From assembly GCA_007124095.1 (NCBI GenBank), contig SLFU01000241.1:1-36990 (forward strand): DNA of 36,990 bases, written 5' to 3'. Within the stretch, counting starts at the first letter, position 1. Each line of letters opens with the position of its first letter. The notes below the pieces were generated by a model. It ran no database searches. It saw only the letters and a list, made by a program, of their open reading frames with translations, and was not told the DNA's origin. Below, piece by piece: positions 23,819 to 31,368 of this stretch. This DNA is from Gemmatimonadota bacterium (GTDB lineage: Bacteria; Gemmatimonadota; Gemmatimonadetes; Longimicrobiales; Gaopeijiaceae). Position numbers and translations under genes: made by a program.

Positions 23819-26227
23819 CTAGTTCCAGAGAATCTCCGTCCAGACCGATTCGTCGTTCATGTTCGGGTCGGGGTTCAGCTCGTTGTCGACCGCGGTGTCG
23901 TGCGCCTCGAGGAAGAAGCAAAGCTCCTGAGTGGCGCCCGCGTTCTGCACGCTGAACTGCTCCGTGAAGTCCTCGGCGTTGGCAAGCACGTCCACCTGGT
24001 TCCGGTTCACCTGACCGGCACCGGTGCCCACTGCAACGAGCGGATCCGTCAGAGCGCACACCCCGGGGTTGGTCGGGGCGCGGACCGTGAGCTGCGCCTT
24101 CACCAGACCGTTCGCGTCGCTCGCGTGGCCCTCGATCGTGAAGGTGTGCTGGCTAGCCGTAGTCGGCCCGATCTGCGACGGCGGGCCGTCGATGATGTTC
24201 GTGGTCGGCGGCGTGGTGTCGAGGATGAACTCGAAGAAGTACTCCTCTTCATTCATCAGGATCGACTGGTCACGCGCGGTAACCCTTACCTCGTACTCCC
24301 CGTCGCCCAGGGCACCCTGGATGTCCGGGTGATTCAGGTTGACCTGGAAGTCCGTGCCGCCCGGGGGCTGCGCGACGACAGCCGGCGCCACTGAGCCGTG
24401 CGCCAGGTTGTCGGTGAAGGTCAGGACCGGGCTCGTCGAAAGGTTCCGGACACGGAGGTCCAGATCCGCCTCAGCTGCCAGCCCAGCTCCCGGCTCACCC
24501 GGTGCGAGCACCAGGTCACGCAACCGGAAGAGCAGGACACGCGCGACGTTCTCACCGGTGCCGCGGAAGATGGTGCCATCCACCGGCAGGCGATTGGTCT
24601 TGACCGGGGCCGTCTTGTCGATGTTGAACCCATCGGTCTCACCCGAGTCGAGGAGTGCAGAGATCTGGGCGGCCGTCATCCGGTTGCCCAGCTTGTCCTC
24701 GAAGTACTCCACTTCCGCGGACCAGCGGTCCGCACCGGCCTCGTCCAGCTCGGAGACCATGCGCGTGCCCGGGAACTCGGTGTTGTTCAGGTGGGCCAAG
24801 AAGGAGCCCGGAGTCGCGCTCAGGCCAACACCGGCGTCTGCGGCCTCGGTGTCCGTGCCCGCGTTACCGATCGTGAAGGCTCCGGACGAGAAGAAGGAGC
24901 CGTTGACCGGGATCTCGAGGCTGGTGCCGTTTCTCACCACGACCTGCGAGTTCGCCGGCGCCTGCGGCGCCACGTTGTCGACCTTGATGCCGGTGAGATT
25001 CACAATGTTCACCGAGGCTGGGTCGATCAGCGCCTCGTTCTCCTGGCGGAGCTGGACGATCTGTACCTCGGTCGCCTCACTCCCGACTCCGGTCGCCGGA
25101 TCGTGCTCGATCGCGTTGGCACCGTACTCCGCGGTGTAGCGGAACGGCGGGCCATCCGTCACCGAGGTCGGGGTCAGCGTCAGGTCGGCGAATCCCGTGA
25201 CGGACTGGACGTCCACCCGTCCGACGGTGCGCCCGCTGTACATCGCCGCGAGCACTTCGAAGGTGAGGTCTCCACCACCGACATAGGTGGCACCGGTCGC
25301 GCTGTTGACTGCCGACGTTCCGGTTCCGAGGTCCTCACGCCAACGCACCCACACCTGATCCTCGTTGTTGAAAATCAGCGTGATGGTGTTGGAGGCCCGG
25401 GGCGCAGCGGCGCCGTGGACGTGGAGATCGGCCGAAAGGACGCGCTCGCCATTCAGATGCCATGGCGTGGCCGTGCCGGCTTCGTCGTCGATCGTGTAAC
25501 GGTCGGTGTTGAACGACAGGGTTACCTGCTGGATGGTTTCGGCGGCGTCGTCGTTGTCGCCGTTCTCGTCGTTCCCGTTCTCGTCGTTCCCGTTCTCGTC
25601 GTTCCCGTTCTCGTCGTTGCCGTTTTCGTCGTTGCCGTTTTCGTCGTTGCCGTTCTCGTCGTTGCCGTTAGACGGCGGCGGTGCCGCGCCGAGCGTCTGC
25701 GAGGCAACCTGCTCTCCGTCGATCAAGAGAATGATCTCGTCGAGGAGCTCGTCACCGCGCTCGATGTTCAAGGTGACGTCGAGCTGGCCGGAAATGTCGT
25801 TGATGTCGGCCTGCGTGCCATCCTGCTCGACCCTGCTGATCGTCACGGTGGCGGGCGTAACCGCTCCCACCTGGACGCTCGCGGAGGCAGTCGCGCTCTG
25901 GTCGCCCTTCTGGACCGTGACGGTCACGGAGGTGTTCCCCGCGGCCAGGCCGGTCACGCGGCAGCCGCTGTCGATCTGGCTGACGCTGGCGATGCTGCCG
26001 TCAGAGACGGCGCAGGTGTGGGATACGCTGGCTCCAGCTTCTCCGCCCTGGACGCTGACGGAAAAGTCACCCGTCGAGCCGACCTGGATCTGCGAAGGTC
26101 CGGAAAGGGACACCTGGAGCGGCGGCGGTGGCTGCGGAGGCGCGTCGACGACTTGAACGTCGTCTCCGCACGCCGCGACGCCGAAGGCCAGCAGCCCGGC
26201 GAATAGTGCGTAACGGTGAAGCTTCAT
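23819..26227 (-). CDS. Large secreted lipoprotein with Ig-like N-domain and NGNDE repeat
   Basis: 802 residues. The signal peptide MKLHRYALFAGLLAFGVAAC has a lipobox ending at C20, so it is likely lipid-anchored in the envelope. Residues 37-120 look like a Big2-type Ig domain (LSGPSQIQVGSTGDFSVSVQ, later GLAAGNTSVTVTV) with a possible C72-C89 disulfide. Next is an acidic linker with seven NGNDE units (about 187-221). The rest is beta-rich with Asp/Thr/Asn motifs such as VDNVAPQAP, NIDKTAPVKTN, DTTPPTTNI and GEYEVRVTARDQS, which recall tandem bacterial Ig or cadherin-like domains. A terminator follows at 23737-23769. ATG 26227 is the start because it gives a clean lipoprotein signal; longer frames upstream are not supported. 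No enzyme domain is seen; an adhesin or surface-structure role is inferred. Confidence 0.85.
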   Translation of the reverse strand: MKLHRYALFAGLLAFGVAACGDDVQVVDAPPQPPPPLQVSLSGPSQIQVGSTGDFSVSVQGGEAGASVSHTCAVSDGSIASVSQIDSGCRVTGLAAGNTSVTVTVQKGDQSATASASVQVGAVTPATVTISRVEQDGTQADINDISGQLDVTLNIERGDELLDEIILLIDGEQVASQTLGAAPPPSNGNDENGNDENGNDENGNDENGNDENGNDENGNDENGDNDDAAETIQQVTLSFNTDRYTIDDEAGTATPWHLNGERVLSADLHVHGAAAPRASNTITLIFNNEDQVWVRWREDLGTGTSAVNSATGATYVGGGDLTFEVLAAMYSGRTVGRVDVQSVTGFADLTLTPTSVTDGPPFRYTAEYGANAIEHDPATGVGSEATEVQIVQLRQENEALIDPASVNIVNLTGIKVDNVAPQAPANSQVVVRNGTSLEIPVNGSFFSSGAFTIGNAGTDTEAADAGVGLSATPGSFLAHLNNTEFPGTRMVSELDEAGADRWSAEVEYFEDKLGNRMTAAQISALLDSGETDGFNIDKTAPVKTNRLPVDGTIFRGTGENVARVLLFRLRDLVLAPGEPGAGLAAEADLDLRVRNLSTSPVLTFTDNLAHGSVAPAVVAQPPGGTDFQVNLNHPDIQGALGDGEYEVRVTARDQSILMNEEEYFFEFILDTTPPTTNIIDGPPSQIGPTTASQHTFTIEGHASDANGLVKAQLTVRAPTNPGVCALTDPLVAVGTGAGQVNRNQVDVLANAEDFTEQFSVQNAGATQELCFFLEAHDTAVDNELNPDPNMNDESVWTEILWN
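25561..25665. repeat. Seven tandem 15-bp units inside the lipoprotein gene
   Basis: Units such as CGTTCTCGTCGTTCC, with C/T and C/G variants, repeat seven times in frame and encode NGNDE on the minus strand. The upstream sequence has a degenerate continuation. Copy number changes would keep the reading frame. Confidence 0.95.
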
Positions 26228-26283
26228 AATGCTTTTCCCCTGATTGTGGATTGAGCCCGGCGATTTTGATTCGCTCCAAGCCC

Positions 26284-26319
26284 GGTGCATGTTCGGCCCC
26301 AGGTGCATGTGCGGCCCGG
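26284..26319. repeat. 18-bp direct repeat, two tandem copies
   Basis: GGTGCATGTTCGGCCCCA is followed immediately by GGTGCATGTGCGGCCCGG, three differences in 18. It lies 57-92 bp upstream of the lipoprotein start, in the probable leader or promoter region, and could be an operator. Confidence 0.75.
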
Positions 26320-26586
26320 GGGGCCGGTCGGATCGGGTCTCCTTACACTTCATCTTGGTTCGCCCGATCAACGGACGGCCTGGACCCGTAGAATCCAGAC
26401 GTCCAAGTTGCAAGTCCGATGCCAGTCTTTGGTCAGAGCGCTCGTGCGCTTGGATCCCTTGTGGGAGTAAGAGGGACGCACGAACCATGATTACAGATGG
26501 GGTGAGATCGTCCGCAGATCTCCCAGGTCGGTCTCAGTTTTTTGACGCCGGAGCCCGGGATAGTCACCAAGTCGAAGTATGACGAA

Positions 26587-26618
26587 GGGCCCGCCCCGGC
26601 TGAAGCCGGGACGGGCCC
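26587..26618 (-). terminator. Long hairpin after the outer-membrane protein gene
   Basis: GGGCCCGCCCCGGCT and AGCCGGGACGGGCCC form a stem of about 14 bp with one mismatch or wobble and a tiny loop. It begins 27 bp after the stop of the minus-strand gene at 26646. No T-run follows, so it may slow RNA decay or act as a Rho-assisted end. Confidence 0.55.
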
Positions 26619-26645
26619 GAGAGCCACGGGTACCGCGCTGGATCG

Positions 26646-27698
26646 TCAGCCGCGTACTGCAGCCAGGTCGGTCTGGTAGGGCTGCCACACACCGGGTGTG
26701 ACCGGCACGTAGAGCGTCTCGTAGGGAACCTCGGCTCCAACATCGGCGAAGAGCGGGATCCCGTCGTACTCACCCACCCGCACCACATTGGCGCAGTCTA
26801 GGCCGATCTCACCACCCGACTTCACATATTCGAGGTCCTGCTCGATGTTGCTGACGGTCTGGGTGAGGGTGATCGGAGTGTCCGCAATGAACCACTGGCG
26901 GTCAGCCGCATACTCACCGGCGAAGCCCATGCCCGGTCCGAGCTGATCCACGCGGACACGCTGCTCTCCGACCAACGTGTCGCCCTGTGGCGTCACGTAG
27001 ACAGTGACGTTCTCGCCCGTCGAGAGACAGATCTGGGTCGGGCTGGCCTCGGGAAGGGGCGGTGCCACTTCTTCGGTGACCATCACCGTGTCCGGCGGCG
27101 GCGCCGGCAATTCCACGATCGTCTCCACTTCTCGGTCGCGGAAGGTGACGCTCGCTCCCGCCTGGATCCCGAGGTTCAGCGTCTGGGGCCTGGGGGCGAC
27201 GTGGGCTTCGAGGTCCTCGGATACGTGGTACGCCGTCCCCTCTAGCCGGAAAGAGATCAAATCGGACCACCGGTAGCGGAGGCCGAGGAGCCCCGCGGGC
27301 CCGCCACCGCGGGCCGCGACGTTCCGAACACGGGAGTAGTTGTCCTGAGTGTAGCCGGCGCCGAGGAGTAGCCCCATCGACTCACCCAACCAGTGGGTGT
27401 AGACCAGGCGCGCCTGATAGAGCTCGTGGGAGATGAACTCCCGCCCCTGCCAGCCCGGCTGGTCCGTGAGGTCAGGCTCCCCGTAGGTCCACTGGCCCTC
27501 CAGGAGCACGTTCGGCATCACGAAGATGCCGAGCCGACCTCCGACGAAGGGAGCGGACTCGATGCCCACCTCACTGTCGTAGACGGCGAAGCCGCCGATG
27601 GCGCCGAGCTCGAGCGCTCCGGCCTGCTGCGCCTCGGCTGCATCCGAAAAGAGGAGTGCGGCTCCCGCCGCAATCGCCAGGATAAATCGTCCCTTCAT
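26646..27698 (-). CDS. Outer-membrane beta-barrel protein (OmpA/porin-like, no OmpA C-domain)
   Basis: 350 residues. A signal peptide MKGRFILAIAAGAALLFSDA with likely cleavage after AEA precedes GALELGAIGGFAVYDSEVG. Alternating aromatic strands follow (GGRLGIFVMPNVLLEGQWTY, then ELYQARLVYTHWLGESMGLL, then GLRYRWSDLISFRLEGTAYH), typical of an eight-strand OmpA-like barrel ending near residue 205. A linker with Pro-rich repeats (ELPAPPPDTVMVTEEVAPPLPE) leads to a C-terminal ~130-residue soluble domain that does not carry the OmpA peptidoglycan-binding motif. Its middle (STGENVTVYVTPQGDTLVGE) resembles small beta domains. ATG 27698 has GGGAGG upstream and gives a clean signal; longer frames are not needed. 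Confidence 0.8.
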   Translation of the reverse strand: MKGRFILAIAAGAALLFSDAAEAQQAGALELGAIGGFAVYDSEVGIESAPFVGGRLGIFVMPNVLLEGQWTYGEPDLTDQPGWQGREFISHELYQARLVYTHWLGESMGLLLGAGYTQDNYSRVRNVAARGGGPAGLLGLRYRWSDLISFRLEGTAYHVSEDLEAHVAPRPQTLNLGIQAGASVTFRDREVETIVELPAPPPDTVMVTEEVAPPLPEASPTQICLSTGENVTVYVTPQGDTLVGEQRVRVDQLGPGMGFAGEYAADRQWFIADTPITLTQTVSNIEQDLEYVKSGGEIGLDCANVVRVGEYDGIPLFADVGAEVPYETLYVPVTPGVWQPYQTDLAAVRG

Positions 27699-27857
27699 GG
27701 AGCCTCCCTGATGGTAGGACCTCGAGAAAACTGTAAGATCCGCGCTTTCGATGTTGGCATCCCGGGGCTCTCCCACCGGGAAGCGAGGCGGGCGGGACCC
27801 GGATGGGACACCATGAACCGGACACCCCGTTAAGACCTCGCCACGCAATTCGGCGCC

Positions 27858-27886
27858 AATATAGCCAGTCCGCAAACCTCGCACAA
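27858..27886 (-). promoter_or_regulatory. Promoter for the outer-membrane protein gene
   Basis: On the minus strand TTGTGC, a 17-bp spacer and TATATT (plus-strand 27858-27863). The -10 matches 5 of 6 and the -35 matches 3 of 6 of the sigma70 consensus. The predicted start near 27851 leaves a leader of about 150 nt before the ATG at 27698. Confidence 0.55.
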
Positions 27887-27939
27887 CAGTTCACTTTGAG
27901 CGGCTCTCGACGTCCGGCCTCCGGTTCGGGGGACAGACG

Positions 27940-30186
27940 TCACTGGACGGCTCGCCGCCCCCCCTGAGCGGTGATGAGGAATCGGTCCGCCTCGCCCAGG
28001 AGCTCCTCCATCCGCTCTTCCGTGCCCGACATCCGGTTCGAGGCGTCGGCCATCTGGAGATAGAGGAAGTAGAAGTGCCAAGGGATGTTGAGGGTTGCCC
28101 GGTCGGCCCAGATGTCTCTGTCGCGAAGCCCTCGGTAGAGGAAGATTTCTTCCGCCAGGATACGGGACCGCTCGAAGTCGAACCACTCCCCCCCGAGATT
28201 GTCGGCCACCTGCACCACGCCCGCCCGTTCGCCGAGATCCTCCATGCGGAGCTGCGAGGCCAACCCCTGCCGCAATGCCCACCCCTCCAGGCTGAGGGAC
28301 CGGGCCAGCCCGCCGGTGCTGGCGAAGTGGACCGGACGCTCCTCGAGCGAGTCCTGGATGATCGCCAAGGCGATCTGTTCCCCTCGCCCGAGGCGAGTGC
28401 CCTCCGGGAACTGCACTGCCCCATCCCCGAGCGTCACGGTGTAATCCTGGCTCAGAATCACCGTGGACACCTGGTCCAGCTCGGCGTCGGTGAGAAGGGT
28501 GATGGGCCGAGTTGGCGCGGCATCCGGAGGCTCGTAGAGTCCCAGCCCCTCGTCGTCGGTGAAGGGCCGCTGCCGGTCCGGGTGGGTATGGTACAGGAGC
28601 TGTCGTGGATACCAGTCGGTGAAGAGGTATTGCACCACGATGACCGTCACGTCCTGGCGAATCCCCTCCACTTCCTGGAGGTACCAAAGGGGAAAGGTAT
28701 CGTTGTCCCCGTTCGTGAAAAGGATCCCGTAGGGCTCGACGCTCTGGAGGAGGTTGTATCCCCAGTCTCGCGCCGAGAAATCCCCGCTCCGCGTGGCCCA
28801 TGCCCAGTTCGAGACCAGGGGCACGAAAGCGAGGATCAAGATCGGGGCCGAGAGGGCGAGCTTCCGGGGGTTCAGGCTTCCCCCGGCCGCCCACCTCCAG
28901 GAGGCTGCGATCCCCATTCCGGCGAGGAACCCCCAGAGGTGAAAGGAGCCGATGAAGAAATAGTCCCGCTCACGCACCTCCATCTGGTTGGCGGCGGCCG
29001 TCTCCGGGGCGATGGAGTAGCCGTACCGGAAGTTCAGGTAGTAGACCAGGGCCAATGAAAGGGTAAACGCCAGCGTACCGAGGTAGACGAGATGGCTGCG
29101 GTGGGAGCTTCGTGAAGCCACCAACCCCCAGACCCCGAGGCCGAGGAAGACGAGGGTGAAGGGGAGTCGCGTATTCCCGGGGACCTCCGAAACCGAGAGC
29201 CCTCGCGCCCACTGCCAGTCGAAATACTGGAAGTAGTTGAGGAGCTGGTGACCCAGAATATCGAATCCCCGCGGCGACGGATTGAGCGAGTCCGAAGTGG
29301 GATCAGTGAAGATCGAGGGCTTTCCGTACTGCTCCCGGGTCAAGTTCGCCGCGAGCGCCTGGCAACCGACTCTCCCCATCGAGTAGACGGCGGCCGCGGC
29401 CCCCGCGAAGGACTCGCAAACGGGTTCTCCCTCGTTGATGATCGGTTGCTGAGCCGACCGGATCGGAAGAAAGAAGTTGAAGCTCACCCCGAGGAGGACG
29501 GCCATGGTTGCCCGGGACATGAGCCGCCGATCCAGAAAGACCCCCGGCTTTTCGATGAGGACCACGGCGAGGAAGGCGGGAGCCGGCAGGAGCGCCATGA
29601 GGTGATTGGTGGAGCCCAGAACCATGAGGTAGACCGCCAAGACGAGCAGCCATCCGCTTCCTGGCTCCTCCTTCCGGTCCACCCAGCGCACGGCGAGCCA
29701 GGAGACGACCGCAATTCCCAGGACGCTGAGGGTATAGACCTTCTCGTTGACATTCGACTGATTCCACACCGTGAAGGCGGTGGAGCCGAGGAGTGCACCC
29801 GCCCACGCACCGATGATGGGAACGCGCCGGAACCAGATTGACCCATCCCCTTCGGCCTCCTCCTCCGCTTCGAGCCACCCCTTGAGCACCCGGAACGCAA
29901 CGAGGAAAAAGAAGCCCGTCGCCACGGCCGAGGTCGCGGCGGCCAGGAGGTTGATCCGGACCGCGACCGGGAGCCCCGACGGGGCGAGGAGGAGACTCCA
30001 GACCTTCCCGACCACTACGAAGAGAGGGTTCCCCGGGGGGTGTGGAATTCCCAGGATGTGAGCCGTGGCAATGTACTCGCTCGTGTCCCAGAACCAGGTG
30101 GTGGGAGCCAAGGTGACCACATACAGCAGGAAGGCCGCAGCGGCAGCGCCGGCGGCGTGAAAGTACGGCAGTCGTTCCTCCGTCAT
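27940..30186 (-). CDS. DUF2723 membrane protein (TMEM260-like protein O-mannosyltransferase family)
   Basis: 748 residues with about ten hydrophobic helices. The N-terminal FWDTSEYIATAHILGIPHPPGNPLFVVVGK is the DUF2723 hallmark: an acidic residue in the first loop (WDTSEY) and the HPPGNP motif. The C-terminal third is soluble, with GDNDTFPLWYLQEVEGIRQDV and a helical end. Family knowledge: the eukaryotic member TMEM260 is a protein O-mannosyltransferase of the GT-C fold, and bacterial members are common in Bacteroidota and related phyla. ATG 30186 has GGAG upstream; longer frames into the hydrolase gene are not credible. Divergent from the alpha/beta hydrolase with 75 bp between starts. Acceptor proteins are unknown. 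Confidence 0.88.
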   Translation of the reverse strand: MTEERLPYFHAAGAAAAAFLLYVVTLAPTTWFWDTSEYIATAHILGIPHPPGNPLFVVVGKVWSLLLAPSGLPVAVRINLLAAATSAVATGFFFLVAFRVLKGWLEAEEEAEGDGSIWFRRVPIIGAWAGALLGSTAFTVWNQSNVNEKVYTLSVLGIAVVSWLAVRWVDRKEEPGSGWLLVLAVYLMVLGSTNHLMALLPAPAFLAVVLIEKPGVFLDRRLMSRATMAVLLGVSFNFFLPIRSAQQPIINEGEPVCESFAGAAAAVYSMGRVGCQALAANLTREQYGKPSIFTDPTSDSLNPSPRGFDILGHQLLNYFQYFDWQWARGLSVSEVPGNTRLPFTLVFLGLGVWGLVASRSSHRSHLVYLGTLAFTLSLALVYYLNFRYGYSIAPETAAANQMEVRERDYFFIGSFHLWGFLAGMGIAASWRWAAGGSLNPRKLALSAPILILAFVPLVSNWAWATRSGDFSARDWGYNLLQSVEPYGILFTNGDNDTFPLWYLQEVEGIRQDVTVIVVQYLFTDWYPRQLLYHTHPDRQRPFTDDEGLGLYEPPDAAPTRPITLLTDAELDQVSTVILSQDYTVTLGDGAVQFPEGTRLGRGEQIALAIIQDSLEERPVHFASTGGLARSLSLEGWALRQGLASQLRMEDLGERAGVVQVADNLGGEWFDFERSRILAEEIFLYRGLRDRDIWADRATLNIPWHFYFLYLQMADASNRMSGTEERMEELLGEADRFLITAQGGRRAVQ

Positions 30187-30261
30187 GAATCTCCGTGGCC
30201 CATATGATATAGGTGGCCCCCTGTGCGTGACTGGCCGAGCCATCGTATTTAGACTGGGGGC

Positions 30262-31368
30262 ATGTGGAAAGGTCTCCCGTCGGCGCTCCGCTTCATCCGC
30301 GGTTGGAGCTCCCCGTCCTCGAAGGCGGTTGAGTCCGCAGCCCGCTTTCCCGTTCCGGGGGAGGCAGAGCTCGTATCCGGTACAATGCTCGTCCCCGCAG
30401 GATCCCCGAGCGGGCGCGGATGGGTCGTTTTGCACGGCATCACCCGACCGGGTCCGCGACACCCCGAGCTCCGGAGGTTCGTACGGGCCCTCGCAGGAAC
30501 TGGAGGGAGGGTTCTGGTTCCCGAGATCAGCGACTGGACCGAACTCCGGATGGCCCCGGAGCGGGCTCAGAGAATCCTTCGTGGGGCAGTCCGGTGGCTC
30601 CACGACGACCACGCCTCCACACCGGGCGGCATCATGGTCGTCGGCTTCTCCTTCGGGGCGCCTCAGGCCCTCATCGCGGCGGCGCACTCCGAGCTCGTAC
30701 CCCGGATACGCGGCGTCGTGGGCTGGGGCGGATACGCAGACCTTCACCGAACCTTCCGGTTCGGCTTTACCGGTGAGCACGAGTGGGGCGAGAAACGCTA
30801 TCTTGAACGCCCCGACCCCTACGCACGGTGGGTGGTCGGAATCAATGGCATCCCGCTCTCTCCCTCCCTGCGCAGGCACGAAGGAGTGGTCCGAGCCCTT
30901 TACGCTCTGGCCGCGGCCGCCGGGGAGGGCCGCATCCAGACTCGGGACCCCGGATCCGACGCGATGAAGGCGCGTCTCAGAAGAGAACTCCCACAGGGGG
31001 ACCACTCCCTCTTCGATCTCTTCGCCCCTCCCGTGGACCGGGAACCGGACCCCGGGGAAGTGGCCGGAATCGTAGACGAGCTGGTCCCCTGCATCCGCCG
31101 GGAGCTCCCCCTGGTGGACCCGCTCCCCTGGCTCGAGCCCCTGGATGTGCCGGTGAGGCTGCTCCACCCCCGCTCCGACGCGCTCATCCCCTTCACCGAG
31201 ACTCTTCGGCTCGGTGCGGCGCTCGAACCGATCGTCCCCGACCTGAGCGTCGCGACCACGGGGCTGTTGGAGCACTCGGGTCAGCCATCGACCATTCCCC
31301 TGGCACACCGAGTGCAGGAGAATCTACGCTTTCTGGAAGCACTGCGGGGCATCTTCGCGCTAGTTTGA
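30262..31368 (+). CDS. Alpha/beta hydrolase
   Basis: 368 residues without signal peptide. VVLHGITRPG (55-64) is the oxyanion region and GFSFGAPQA (128-136) carries the nucleophile S130. HPRSDALIPF near 325 supplies the acid and a later LEHSGQPS the probable His. A cap region (about 165-290) with many Arg and Asp residues separates the core parts. It looks like a dienelactone hydrolase or lipase-type esterase; the substrate is unknown. The ATG lies about 10 nt after a TATTTA element (30246-30251), so transcription may begin at or near the start codon. Its last 9 bp overlap the convergent receptor gene. Confidence 0.85.
   Translation: MWKGLPSALRFIRGWSSPSSKAVESAARFPVPGEAELVSGTMLVPAGSPSGRGWVVLHGITRPGPRHPELRRFVRALAGTGGRVLVPEISDWTELRMAPERAQRILRGAVRWLHDDHASTPGGIMVVGFSFGAPQALIAAAHSELVPRIRGVVGWGGYADLHRTFRFGFTGEHEWGEKRYLERPDPYARWVVGINGIPLSPSLRRHEGVVRALYALAAAAGEGRIQTRDPGSDAMKARLRRELPQGDHSLFDLFAPPVDREPDPGEVAGIVDELVPCIRRELPLVDPLPWLEPLDVPVRLLHPRSDALIPFTETLRLGAALEPIVPDLSVATTGLLEHSGQPSTIPLAHRVQENLRFLEALRGIFALV

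Larger units (their letters stand above)
26228..26645. other. 418-bp gene-free region between two envelope-protein genes
   Basis: Both flanking genes are on the minus strand. The region contains a tandem repeat (26284-26319), a long hairpin near the outer-membrane protein stop (26587-26618) and a weak candidate minus-strand promoter: TTGATC, 17 bp, GTGTAA, at about 26343-26371. No convincing gene is seen; the short frames have poor codon patterns. Confidence 0.6.

Noticed and set aside
25561-25665. CRISPR-like array
   Set aside because: Units are adjacent, without spacers, and code for a peptide repeat inside a gene.
24398-26206. 602-codon plus-strand frame with repeated V-V-P-V-L pattern
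   Set aside because: It is the mirror of the NGNDE repeat and lipoprotein gene; composition is not protein-like and no start signal is seen.
26434-26450. Attenuator-like hairpin around AGCGC/GCGCT
   Set aside because: Only a 5-bp stem, no T-run and no leader peptide; not distinguishable from chance.
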